Source of the DNA: Gorsachius magnificus
Lineage: Eukaryota > Chordata > Aves > Pelecaniformes > Ardeidae
Assembly: GCA_034008185.1 (NCBI GenBank)
Contig: CM067084.1
Coordinates: 45,769,099-45,833,098 of the forward strand
Reading direction: 5' to 3'
Length of the DNA stretch: 64,000 bases
Below, piece after piece: positions 39,221-52,560 of this stretch (the first letter of the stretch is position 1; each line of letters starts with the position of its first letter). The notes beneath the pieces are model-generated. The model was not told the origin of the DNA, did not search any database, and was given only the letters and a program-made list of their open reading frames with translations. Position numbers and translations under genes: made by a program.

Positions 39221-42200
39221 ATACATAGCAATAAAATGCAATGCTACAAATAATTAGAACCATCAAAACTGTTTTGCTCAGTAACGGAGTTTTGGTACAA
39301 TTGGCTTATAAAGCTCTCATTTTAAGAAAAACTTAGTCTTCACTTAGCCAATATGCCTTAAGCTCTGATTCTGCAAGCTGCAATAATATGGGTAATCTCT
39401 TATCCCTACAAAGAAATATATCAAGTAATTTACTATATTGAAGTCATGTCATGTAAGCTATCTGGATCTATTTTATAAACACTCTTTCAAAGAACCCTGA
39501 AACACAAAAAATAAGAAACATAATAAGCTCTTTTCTATTGTGGTATGATCCTGCATTTAGTTCAAAGTAGTTCAATTTGTGTCACAGAGTATTAATTGTG
39601 GAAACAAGTGCATATGCCATAGCCTTTTTATAAACTGTCCTAATGATAGTTATTTTGAGTAATGAGGATAAGTAATAAATACCTCAGGTTATCATTTCAA
39701 TAATGTAGCCTGCTCAGAATTAGAAGTCAACCTAATAGCAACTTGGGATACACCAGAGTACACTCACACCAACATCAGGATATTTCACTGAAACACTTTT
39801 ATTTGGGGAAGAATTAACAGGGAAAAGGCTTATGTACAGTAAATCACGTTATGATGAACCCGAAGAGATATATTTAGCCAGTCTTGTAAGGATTTCTGTT
39901 TAAAATAGTAGCCTAAGTGGTTTTCTTACTAAGGAACCATTTTATAATAAAGTCTCACATTAAAAATTTTCAAATGTCTCTTTCTCAGTAAAGATAAATT
40001 GTATGTATATTTTGCTGTATTAAGCTTCAGATACTGGGTTTCAGTTTAAACATAAATGATTAATCATATCAAATGCATTACAGTATTTGCTGGACTCATT
40101 AGAAATAAGATCAAAAAATGTTAGGGGACAAACCCAAGAAATATTCTGTAAATGATACTATATAGTTCTATTCCACTCACTATATATTTTCATGCAGAAT
40201 TGAGTTTGGAGACGCATTTGCTAATTTATTATTGGAAAAGCCCTTGCTGGTTTAGTCAAGCAAGAAAATTACCCCCAAAGCCCACAAGATTTATAATGCT
40301 TAGAAAACAAAAAGAAAAAAAAATGCAACAAAAGAAAAGGGCAATTCAAAACCTAATGAGACATTTTAGGCCTCATTTACATCTCTAACCTGATGCATTT
40401 CTTCAAAACGTTTTTCTTACTAATTTGCATACTAAAAGCTTATTCTTCCCTAACCAAAATGATGATGAGATTTCCCCCACTATACTGAAGTTAGCATTAC
40501 TTTAAAAGCTATTTATAGTCAGTTTTAGAAGATGACTAGTGTATCATTCTTAAATTCACACCTCTATTAGAGCCAATAGTGCAACCAAATACATTTTTCT
40601 TGAAATATGATGCCTGTAAATTTAAAACAGAGGTTTTACGGATCATTACTACAAAACATGGTAATTTTATCACTGGATAGACTTTTTTGCTAGGCGAGTC
40701 TTTTTTTTTTTTTTAATTAAATGTGAGTTTAAAAAAGCCAAGTATGTGGATAAATGTCTTTTGATTGGGTAAGCTTCATCTGGTTGATAGTGCATATATG
40801 GATTTCCAAAAGGCTTTCATTAAAACCTCTTGTCAAAGGCTTTTAGGGAAATTAAGCAGCCATGACGTAAGGACGGTCCTTGCATGGGTAACTGCTTGGT
40901 AGAAGGAAACATGCCAGGCATATACTCCCTGTAACCAGTAAAGCAACTTGAAAAACTAAGGCTCCTTTCACCAGAGGATACCCATCCTGTGGCCTGTCTA
41001 TGTCCTTGCAAATATATGGTTAAAGGATCAGTGTTCTAGTTCTGTTTATATTTTGATTTTACACTTGCAGTTTGACTTTGAATTGAAATTTGAAAAAGAA
41101 AGGCAACCCCTATGAAAACGGTCACCTGGTGTTTTCCGAAGTGGAGTAAATACTGTTGTTAAAATGACAAGAGGTAAATTAATATCGGTTTATTCTTCAT
41201 AACTGCACATGCATTTTTTAATGTGCTTCAAAGGTTAGAATATTTCATATTATACATTTGGGTTTGAAGTGAGTAAAGGAAATACTTAATGCACAAAAGA
41301 AATAATTTAAAATATGGACCATTTCATAATGTGTTTAAGCAGACACAAGATAAGTAGTAGTTAAAGGGGGTTTTTGATGAAATTTACATGATCTCTAATA
41401 AAAAACTGTATCTTAATTGGCAAAAAATCTCACTAAGAAATATCTCTCAGAAAAAATAAAGTTTACCCCCTTTCTATAACAGCAGTGTATCTATAATAGA
41501 TTCCTTGCCTCTTTGCACTAAATAACACAAAAGTAATGAGCTAGATAACAAAAAGGTGTTCTTTTTAACAGAGTTTAGGTGCAAATAAGAATGATGAGTA
41601 TTATCAAATGTTATAAAATGATGAAAGTTATAAAATACAGGCATGGTGTGGACCTAAAATTCCTGTCAAGGCATAGCCTTTACAGAGGAAAGTGCTTTTT
41701 AGGATAAATGCTTACCTAAGAATTTTTAAATTTTTCATGCACAGCCCTGAAGTGAGAAATCTGTCACCTGAAATTATCTTATGCTTTGTGTGTTTTCACA
41801 CTTTTGTTAACAGTGAACTGTTAATTGATATGCATGGGAGACACCAAATAAAGCAAGATTTTGGACAACATGCTGCTACAGGACTTCCACCAATAACTAA
41901 TAATAAGTAACTTTTGCTTTTATGTTAGCTTTTTACATTATGTTTTGAATACATCAAAACTGTTGACCCTGTTAACCAGTTTTAGACAAATAAAGCAGAG
42001 GAATGGGAATCTGAAGGAATTTCCCTGAAAGGCCCCTGAAAATAGATCTTTGAGCAGAGGAGAAAGATCCAAATTAATGTCCCAGTTATATAGATGGAGT
42101 GAAAATGAGTTTAACTATATTATTGAAATTCCTTAGGTATTGGACAATTAGAATGAAAGCCACAGAAAACCTTCCTTTTTATAAATGTGCTGCTTATGGA

Positions 42201-42919
42201 AGTGTCTGTTTCCTAAACAAATGAGAGATACTACAATTTTTTAGATGCCCGCTAATGTTAGGATCTTAGAAACCTTTCCAAGCTTAACTGAGCACTTTGA
42301 CAGATGTGATTATTGTTCTAGGTGTTGGTGCTATAAATAGGTGAATAGATAATTTTTTCTAACACTTCCTGAGGCATATTTCTTGACCTATAGCATGTTA
42401 AAGTATTAGAACAAGGTCCGGAAAGAGGGACCCAAAATGTTCCTTAGAAAAAAAGTCCCTGTGTCCAATATGTATTTCTGAAAATCCTGTCTTAGTTACT
42501 GCCTGACTCTGGAGGCACCTTAACTCCAAATATGCTGGGTTTTGACCTAGTTTAAAGTAACCAAAGTTCATGTTCCTTTGTGTGAAAAAAATGCCTCGTT
42601 CTGAGAAACTGAATAACTGTGTCTAGCTCGTGCCTACGCATTTTTAGGGAGCCTGTGGTTTTGTCCAAGTCTAAGAAGGCAATCAGGCCAGCAAAGCTTC
42701 TAAGGTTACATCTGTCTACACCAGAGACACTAGATGCTACATGCTATTTCTTGATTGAGACAAGCAGTTAAAAACTCTTCACCTCCTAAAATTATGCACT
42801 GTGCAGAACAGAATTCAAGGTTCCTTGAGCCAGCAAAATGGCAAAAATACAAGTTTAAATTTGTAGTCTGATAACAAAAACAGTAGGGCAGGAACAAAAA
42901 GGCTTGGCTTTCAGCACTC

Positions 42920-42939
42920 TTTTTTTTTTTTTTTTTTTT
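42920..42939. repeat. 20-bp poly(T) run
   Basis: An uninterrupted T run in unique sequence. There is no adjacent polyadenylation signal on the minus strand. Confidence 0.95.
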
Positions 42940-44132
42940 CCTATGCAATAACTACATAAAACTACTATATGTCAGCACCTTTACATTCCCTGTTTCCTCC
43001 CTCTCCCCAGGGAAATTCCCAAGAATAAACAGACACACTTTTTTCATCCCAGAACATAGATTATACAGAAGGGGAGCGCATCCTCCTGAAATAGCACTGT
43101 GAGGAAAAAAAAAAAGATGGACCTCTTCCTCAGTTTTGAAAAAAAATATAGCCTCAAGTTTTAAAGACATTCTCAGAGTTAAGATCCCAAGATGAAGGAA
43201 GAACCTCATTATAATCCTATGCTTTGAGATTTTAGGCCTCCAAGAGAAGTTTCAAACAGCCTATCATAGCAGTTTCCCATTATCTAGCTGCAGATACGTG
43301 CACATAGACTGGGTTTCCCCTAAGTGACCCCCTGCTCAGTCTTTGAGTTGTCTTGTGCTTTGTTTTGAAGAACCAAACTTCCCACAACCTGCATCAGGAG
43401 CCTTCATTTCTCATAAGAGTGTCTGAATTCCATACTGGAGACCAGTTGTCTAAACATTAACCATTACGGTATTTAACTTTCAGCCGTCTAAGTCCCTTCT
43501 AGCTATTTTGTTGATCAATGATCATTGTGAAAAAATAAGCAAGATTTTTCATCGCTAGTAGAAAGAACCTTGTCCGCCGCAGGGAATTTTCTGAGGTCTT
43601 GTGGAGTGCAAGCACACTCTCTGTAGGGATTTCAAAATCTTACTGGCTTCACTTCCATGATAATGACCTTTTGTTATTCTCGTGCTTTATAAACTCTCTG
43701 TCGTAGTTATTTTCAGTAGTTCTTACCCCTTCTGTTTCTTTCCTCACCCGACTACATTTATGTTGGCGTACAGAACTCATGTTATTTTCTGCCCATATGG
43801 TCTCGGTGAGTTAATCCATTTCTAGATTGTTGTACGTCAGTGCTGAGCACTCTCAAATATTTTCTTGTGCATTTCCATCTGGAAGTCAACATCTCACCTC
43901 CTGTCTTTCTAATATCTTTTCAGAGCTATTTCATAGATTCCTCAGAGCACAGGGAAAATTGAAATTTCCCCTTTTTAAATTCTGTTTCATTTGCATTCTC
44001 TCTCTGCAGCACTGGCAACTGCTGAATTATCATCCCAGATATTTAATTTTATTTGAATTGTATGTGTTAATCAGTGACAGTAATATTGTATATGAAAAAA
44101 AATAGAGCTTCAGCTGCATTTTCCTTTAATTT

Positions 44133-44147
44133 TTATTATTATTATTA
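44133..44147. repeat. (TTA)5 microsatellite
   Basis: Five uninterrupted TTA units. Confidence 0.9.
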
Positions 44148-47100
44148 TTGCTAGGGGTTGGATGATTGAGAGAGGACAAAACTGTATACAGGAATCTATG
44201 TTTTTTTCCCAAATATAAACATTTCTCATTTATAAATAACATATGGTCTTCACAGTTCAGTCTCCATTGCTTTTGGCAGTAATAATTTCATAATTTTCTT
44301 ATTTAAACTAAATAATTATTTGTAATATTGCGGTATCTTAACTGTATTTTACTTTGCAATGCCACAGAACCAAGCTGTTTCACTTTCCCCCTTTAAAGAA
44401 ATCAGGCAGAATTCATCATTTCAAGATTGCAGTTGTGCTCTTTTCAAGGATTCTGAAACACTTTAAAGTTCCTCTTTTTTAATTCTTTCTTCTTTTTTTT
44501 TTAATACAATGTATTTGATGTACCCAAATTTTTAGAATAAATTGAATGTCGGCTTGAGCATCAATATTTTAAGAATCCTTATAGCATTTTTTATTTATTT
44601 TTATGATAATTGATATGACGATGATATCATGACTTTGATAAAACTTTGCTAGAGTCTTTTGTGACAGTGAGATGCAGTAAGCATGACCCCTTAAAAGTTT
44701 TGTTGGTTATTCTCATTTTAATATTTTAAATGACCTTTTCCCCTCTTTTTTATAAAATATTAACTTTTAAATACAGAAATTGACATTTTTGTCTTATCCA
44801 AATCAAGAAATCATAAGAAAAATATAATAAAAGATGGAGAGTCATCTATAATTTTATTTGCTTTTTGACATTTTAAAATTCATTAAATGTGTTTACATAA
44901 ATATTTTTTTTATTGCTATTTCATTGTTGAATTGCTAACATTATAACATGTGGAAATAGTACAGTGATAAATTTTCAAGAGTAGAGCTAATGCTTTGCGC
45001 CTCATCACTTGTCAGTTATGGCTGTGAAACCAGAACAGCTAACCCAGAAGAGTGGCTACTTTGCTGCTTTTGCCAGCAGAGAGTATCTGGTTATAAGCAG
45101 CTGCGGTTTATGGTAGATGGTACAGGCGTCCTGCTGTGTGCCAAGGCATGTGCGCTGCTTGCACTGCAATGGAAAGTGCCTCCTCTCCCCCTCACCCCCA
45201 CCCCTTGATATATCAATGCCTAATTGAAAGTCTGAAGGTATTTTTAAGGCTTTCCTTAAGCCTGGCGAAGGCTGAAGTTAAAAGAAAGATTTCTTATATC
45301 CTTCTGATCTATGGATGACACACCGACCTTTTAAATCTGTTAGCAACCAGCATAAACCAAGTAATCTGCAGCCTGCCATAAATTATACCAGGAGATCCAC
45401 AGCAGGATCAGTACCGGGGAAATGCAAAGATCACAATTACTCATATCCACGTTCCTTAGCCACAGATGAAGGTTTTTTTCATATTCACTCTCATAATCCT
45501 TATTAAACCCTGTGATTTTGAGGATTATTTTAAAATTATTCTGATAACACAAACCAGTTGCAGATAACAAATAAATGTATATCCTTTATGTGTTATAAAT
45601 TGTAAGGACGTGATTCTTCAAACGTACACTTTGAAGCACTTTGCAGCTGTTTTTATAGATTTTTTTCTTGCATGTCAGATGTGTATTCTACATAATACTA
45701 CAAAAACAAGCTAGACTTAAACTGAAATGCATTGAGCTATTATGTATTGCATATCAAGTCATAGCATATCTAGCTATTGCTCAGTGTTACTAAGAAGTCT
45801 GTTTAGAAATTTATCATTTCCTTATGAAAAGAAACTCTTCTAGGTATATTTATGGCTTTGCATCAAAGTCTTTAACAGAAGGTGAACTGCATAATAATTG
45901 ATAACTAAGCCAAACAAGTAGCAAAAATCAAAAGAGAGTCTAATACCTCAGAACCTGTAATCAATACGATACAGAAAATAATCCTCACATTTTCATTCTT
46001 CCTGGTTCTAGCAAGTACCTCCGCTCTGGTAAAGCATAAGCCTCTGAAGGTGATACAGGAATTTCAGAAAGCAGGAGCAAAGCGAAGCACCAAACGTTGC
46101 TATAAGAAGTTTATATCTTTCAGGTGTTGCCACTAATAAAATTCATGGCAGTTATGACCAGATTAGTAAATAGGACAACCTGACAGGGAGTTATACTTGA
46201 TAAAATTAGCAATTAGAAAAAGAGAGGGACTGGAGTATCTGCTGAATGACTGAAAATATCATGTAGAAGGATCAGTCAATAATCTTTCCCAGAATATACG
46301 TTTCTATATCTCTTGTCCTAATTCTGTTTTTAAAATACTGCCGCCTTTTCTCCTTCCCTTCTATCCCCCTCCCCCAGCACGCTGATGAACAGTGTGTAAG
46401 TGTGTGGAAGATACTTCTGCTGTAGAACTATGGAGTTGCTATGATAATTCACTTTAGTGGCAAACAGAAACATTATTTTTGTAAAAACATGTAATTTCAA
46501 AAAAGGAATTTTTTTAACTAAAACTAAATTGATGAATCACTGCTGGACAGAAAAGATTATATCAGAAAAGCCCAGTAATCTTTGTGAACTAAGTTAATTA
46601 GGGCCTCTATGTAGAATGCCCAAGATTTTAATATATAACCACCCCCCTGAAGCCAAACTCAGTATATAAAGTCAAGTGGTTTCTGGAGGATGGAAGATGA
46701 AAAAGGTTTGGTTCCATAGAAAGAAGAGAGAGTATTGATTACTAGAATTCTAGTTATCTCCTCAGAAAACTAGGTGCAATCGGTTGTCAGATAGCACTGG
46801 AGCATGGACGGTAACCATCCCACTTCCATTTCTACCTGCTGATCCTGAGGCAAGGATTTCTGTGACTTCTCCCACATTCTGAGACATAGGTTGTTACATC
46901 TGGCTCTCCTATTTAAATGTACACACGATACATGTTATAAATATCATCTTCTGTAGTGCAAAATAAAAGTTTTATGGACAGTTGCAAGCCATATGTTCTC
47001 AAAGAGAAATCTTTTCCAGATGAACTTGTGAAGTCAGTTTGGCTTTTTTTCAAAATTAGTATGTAGCTGCCAAATTTTACATGGTATTCATCATTCGGTT

Positions 47101-47670
47101 TTGTCACATCTCTAATTCTATTTCGTATGAATCCTAACGATACTAACTTTGAGTAGCAGAAAAATGAATTCTGACTCCTGCTTTGTTAGCGTATTTTTAT
47201 TAAAGTCAAAGGGCATTCAAAAAAAGGATATATTTACCTTTTACATTTTCTTACATTTGGCTCAATTAAATGAACATGTAAATTTACTTAGCACAGAGTA
47301 ACAGATATGAACATCTGAGTTGCTTGAATAGGCAGAGTAGCATTTTGGAATCAATTTAATGAAATTTGATTTAGATGATAACCATTTACTATTTTCCTTT
47401 TCCTCATTCGACAACCCAGACTATGTCTTCTGCTTTTTAATTGGTGCTTATTAGGAAGGGATTTGTGATGTTTTGATCACATCACAAGGAATTAGACTGA
47501 GAAACCACAAATGTATTTATCATAATTGCTAAACAGCTGTCAGATGTCCGTGTCTTAGTAACTGAGTTTGACTATGTATTTGCTTTCTTTATATAGGTGC
47601 ACAGTTACTAGAATGCTACATAGGCATGAAAGTTCAAGCACCACAATAACTATTTGCAGAATTAAGGTCT

Positions 47671-47701
47671 GAGCAATGGAAGCTTCCATCTTCCATTGCT
47701 C
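47671..47701. repeat. Inverted repeat, perfect 11-bp arms, 9-nt loop
   Basis: GAGCAATGGAA (47671-47681) and TTCCATTGCTC (47691-47701) are exact reverse complements around a 9-nt spacer, so a short hairpin or cruciform is possible. The stem is too short for a typical pre-miRNA and the flanks do not continue the pairing. Confidence 0.9.
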
Positions 47702-50700
47702 CAACAGACACTGTGCTGCATAGTGAAATTGTATTATGGTGGGCAGAATCACATGGACCCTAATGGAATTGTTGTTACAAAGCAACAGTATCCAGCAGTG
47801 TGATTTGCATCATGCTGGGTGAGCCGCCTACACTTTTCAGCAGTTGGTTCTGTGTCTGTAATTTATTGCTCTAGAAACCATTATAATAATACAAGAAATG
47901 CTGCAGCAAGTGTAGAGGAAAGAACACATCACAGTCAGACTGTAATGACTATTTAGACTATTTAAACTCACTCAGCTTGTTTTACATTAGAAAAACAAGT
48001 CCTTTTCAATTACTTATTTTATGCATTTTATTTGGCTTTCTGGTCTCATTCTGGTTGAGATTAAATACACTATTACACGTCTTAAGATAGTTTATGATCA
48101 TAACCGCTCAAAAATGCAAAACAAGGCCTAAATATAAAATGGTAGAAGCAAGAATTTCCACCTTGAAGAAAAATGATGACAGATATGCTATTTCCTGCGT
48201 AAGAAATTGTCTCATTCTCATATAAGTACTCCACAATATATGATAACTGTATCCTAAAATCTCTCTGTACATAAGCTGTATAATTAATTGTGTTAGCCTT
48301 TTTAAAAACATTGACATTTAATATATGACCATTATGGACTTCTTCCTCATTAAGCAGGAGGGACAAAGCCAGGATGGGTTTTTGTAGCTCAATCTTTTCA
48401 TTGGTGTAGTGATCACTGGGGGGCCAATATAAGAAAGAAATGCCCTGAGGCTGCTAAGAATCCCTCAACAGACCAAAATGGGACTTCCAGCTGGTGGCTC
48501 GATATCACCTTTTCAGCCTTGATTTAAGCACAGGACATGGCCCATAATTTTTATCCTCTGGAATTTTTATCCTACTTCTTTCAGCACACAGCTTGCTTCT
48601 GTGTTTGTACTGTCCTGGAGAATGGAGAGCAATTTTTGTCAAGATTATTGTCCTTTTATCTGCTGTGGGGTAAAACCAATCGCTAGTAACTGCATATGTC
48701 TTCCTCAGGTATCCAGATGCTTTCTTTGACATGAGGAAGTTACTCTAAACATGGGTGTAATGTTCTGCTTTCATTCCTTGTTCTCCATTTCTCCTGACTC
48801 AGCCAGTTCTTTCCCCTCTCCATTTTCTGTCTCTTTTTTTAAATTTTCTGAAATTCGTACTCTGGAGTATAGCTGGCAAAAATGTTTTAGTTTTAGAATC
48901 TCTTAAACTTTTTCTCTTAGATTGCTATACTGCCCTTTTTATTTTTTTTTAATGTATAGATTTCTATACTGCCCTTTTCCCAAAGTTTTCTTTCCTGTCT
49001 GTCACTCACCGATTCCACTCCAATGAACATTCCTTTTCTCTTTTGGCAGAGCTCATTTACAAATCCTAAATGTTCCTCTCTGTCAGTTTACCTCTTTGTC
49101 TCTTCTATTACTGTTGTTCTTCATTCCCAGAGCTCTTTTTGTCACACCGCCTGTTACTACCTTTCCTTAAGCTATTTCTGCATTTCATTCATATTTAATG
49201 TTTCCACAGTTCTAACATAAGTATAGTCACTTCCTTAACCTCCCAGCATAAGTAATTTCTTCTGCCTGAAATACTCTCTTTTTGAAACCACATACTGCTT
49301 TGCTACCATATGCTTACCCTTTTCTTGGGGATGTTTCGCAGCCAATGTACATTTGCTTCCTTATCCTTTACCTGCCATGTGAATTTATAGAAATCTTCAT
49401 GTTTTCTTAGCATTCAGTACAAAAGCCAGATACACAAAAGCATGATGTACATGAAATTGTATTGTAACAAAACCCCAGTATGGAAGATAACGGCGTGTTT
49501 ATGAGGATGCTGGTTTTGATATTTTTTTTCCTGGTCTGTTTCCAATATAACAGTACACAGCAGTGTGTCAGATAGGAAGGAGTAACTGCTAGCACCAAAC
49601 CTAATTTGATTTTCACTGATACAACCTGAAGGAAACAAAATGCTTAAATGTTAAAGCATTTTCACCAACTCAGTAAGGATCTCTTCAGAAGAATAGATAC
49701 AGACATCAAGGGACTGACCAACTAGAAACTCCAAGGGCAAATTATATTTTCATCCCCTCATTTATTTGGTGCTTTGTTTATCTCTGAATAGGCTTTTTTC
49801 CCCCCACAGATTATTTTTTCTGGAAAAAATGCATTGAATGGTCTATATTCAGCCCTTGATTGCATATATGAAATTTGAAGATAAAGTACAGCAAATCAGA
49901 AATACATGTACATTCAACTTCTAGAGAAAAATATAGCTGAGCGATAGCTTTTGGTCTTCTGACAGAATGCAGGAATTTGAATCATTACTACCTAACTTAA
50001 GAGAAAGTTCAGAAAATTACCTATGGGTATGTTGTATTCCTTAATAGAGTCTGATTTCATATGAAGTATTTTTCCTTTGAGCAGAGCACAAATAACCAAC
50101 AATTTTGTCACATTATCCAAAACTACTGGAAAAGTTCAAGAAGCTATAAACTACAGAGAAAAGCAATAAAACAGTAATAAAATTGTTAACATTATCTATA
50201 ATTAAACAGATTAACAGCCCACTTTTTTTTTTTTCACCAAAGCATTTACCATTTATTTAGGAAATTACAACTAACAGTATTACAACAAGGTATTGCTAAG
50301 ATATTTTAATGACCTTAAGAGTTTTGGGAGGCTTTTCCTCTGTATGTAAATTTTTTTGAAGATTCTCATCATTCACTTTTGGTTTTGCTTAAAATGTGTC
50401 ACTGTAAATTTTTTCTTTCCTTCTTTAAATCATTTACGTATCCTCCATAAACAGGTGCTTCAGACAAGCCTGTAATTTTTCCAAATTGTTGTTTAGTCAA
50501 ATGCATTACTTGAGCAGAGATGGGCTATTGTGTTTCTCTCAGTTAAATTATTAAAGTCTGATTTTTATGAACTTGTTAAAATTAAAAGACTTCGTTTTCA
50601 GCAGTGACACCTAGCTTAGCATTCATCTTTGATGTTTTGCTTCTCTCTCTCCACACCAGGGAAAATGCTTTTTGCTTCTGCAGTGCAATCAAGATACTAG

Positions 50701-52560
50701 ATTTGATATCAGAATTAGCAAGAAATTTGCACTTTGTTAGGGCTGCTTTGACTGTAAAAACACTTGCACAGATCTAGCCTTCACTAGTCATTTTCCTAAA
50801 CTCTTCTGAGTCAACCCATGAACTTTTTTTTACACATCAAAGCTTATTTCCAGCCGGGCATTAAAATCAGCTTAAGCCATAACAGATCCTACCTGATGTT
50901 GGGCATCATCTACACCATTTCTAGTACCTTATTTAACTTCTTTTCCATTTTTTTTTTTGGTAATTTATGAAGGTATGTGATATGAAATATAAACATTTTA
51001 ATTTCTCCCCCAACTTTTACAGGCTACAAAAGTTAATGTGTGACTATATAACTATCTAATTGTCTATTATTGCTATGTCCATAGCAAGTACTTTTTTTTT
51101 TTTTAATCAGGTAGTTCACAGCATTTGAGAAATGTGAATTTATCCTACTACTTCAGAATGTTCTTGGCATTTTGCCTTACTATTTTTTCCCTTCCTTTCC
51201 TGACTTAGTTGCATCAGCTCAGCTGCTCTTCACTCTTGGTCATTGCTTTGATCCAATGTTTGTGCTGCAACTGCCAAGATATCTCCAGAACGCTGATGGA
51301 TACTGACACCTTCTCTCCATTTACACAGCCCTTACTGCTTAACCTTTAGTGCAAAGCACCATATAGAGTTTATGAACATGAAGGAATTATGTCATCAGAT
51401 ATCAGTGTGCCTAAGATCAACGGGTGACTTGAGAGCTATAGTATAGAGACAGAAGGTAGAGACCTACTGTGCATGCCATCAGTGATTAGAAGGGCAGTCC
51501 CTTTTGAAGGAAGCTGACTTTCAGTAACCTGTGTTCTCAGTCCTGCTTGAGATGCTAAATGCTGTGTAATAGAGTGCTGTTATGAAAGGGGTTAATCAAT
51601 GAGCCAAAAAAACAAAACAAACCTGTAGTCCCATCCAGCAGTTGCTATGGGGACAAAAACAGTTTATGAAGAAGTTCATGTAAATACTAAATGTATTTCT
51701 AATTTAATGTAAGAAACTCACCATTTCACAAATGGATAATCACCTTAATGGCAAAATGATATAATGATACAAGGCCACAGGGGCCACTGTATCCAACCTT
51801 ATCGGAATATTTTCATCTCAACCCAAAACTTTAATTGCAAACGTTTATCCTCATCTGCTCACTGGTGCTTTTTTTAATCCACTTTATGACAATCAGTAAA
51901 CACTTTTTAAAAATTAATGGTGATCTCAGAGCAGGTCAGCTGGCTTTTGGCTGACCCTGAGATGACTGACAAGTGGCAGCATATGTTATGTTTCTAGATC
52001 TAGCAGGAGGAGAGAGCGAATGTTTAATTTCCATGATGATTTGTGGGGCCCAGATTTTTTCAGGTATTCTGTTGACACAAAGTGTCAAATATATAAGCTT
52101 TAAAGAATTTTCTTTAAATTTATTTATGATATAATGTAATATGACCATGCCTTTTATGATATACCCCTTTGGTGGTATAAGTTTACCTATAACTAAGAAA
52201 TATATTCATTTCACTGTCCCGTCAACTTCTCTATACTTAATTTTTTTTCTTTTGATAGGAAGCTTTTTTTTTTCCTGGCTCATTTATAATGACCAACATA
52301 AAATAAGTGTTAGTTACTTGTATCCACAAGTATCATTCCTGTCTCCAAGGGCTAATAATTGCTATGTGATTACGTACCTTGCATCTCCCTTAACATGTTT
52401 TTCTCACCTGGTGAACCATGCTGATACTGTTAGTTTTTGTAATGCTGTGATGATTAGTGATCCCTCTGAGTTTCAGGGTTCTTTTGTGGTGTGAATTCTT
52501 CACAATCAAAATAAAAGATGGTCCATACACCAGAAACCTTAAACACACATGCTAAAGGCA

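Larger units (their letters stand above)
30836..52560. other. Long non-coding interval without a recognised transposon
   Basis: About 21.7 kb with no recognised gene, RNA, or repeat family. It contains homopolymers, the polypyrimidine tract, the 27-bp duplication, a GC-richer patch at 44985-45205, a hairpin at 47671-47701 and a possible minus-strand retrocopy signature at 50223 to about 50860. The 117-codon frame at 52141-52494 (plus) has no recognisable domain. Low transposon load would fit constrained or simply ancient sequence; I cannot separate these without alignment. Confidence 0.65.

Noticed and set aside
52141..52494. 117-codon plus-strand open frame next to the young CR1
   Set aside because: No homology seen; the sequence is AT-rich and non-repetitive with no gene signals.
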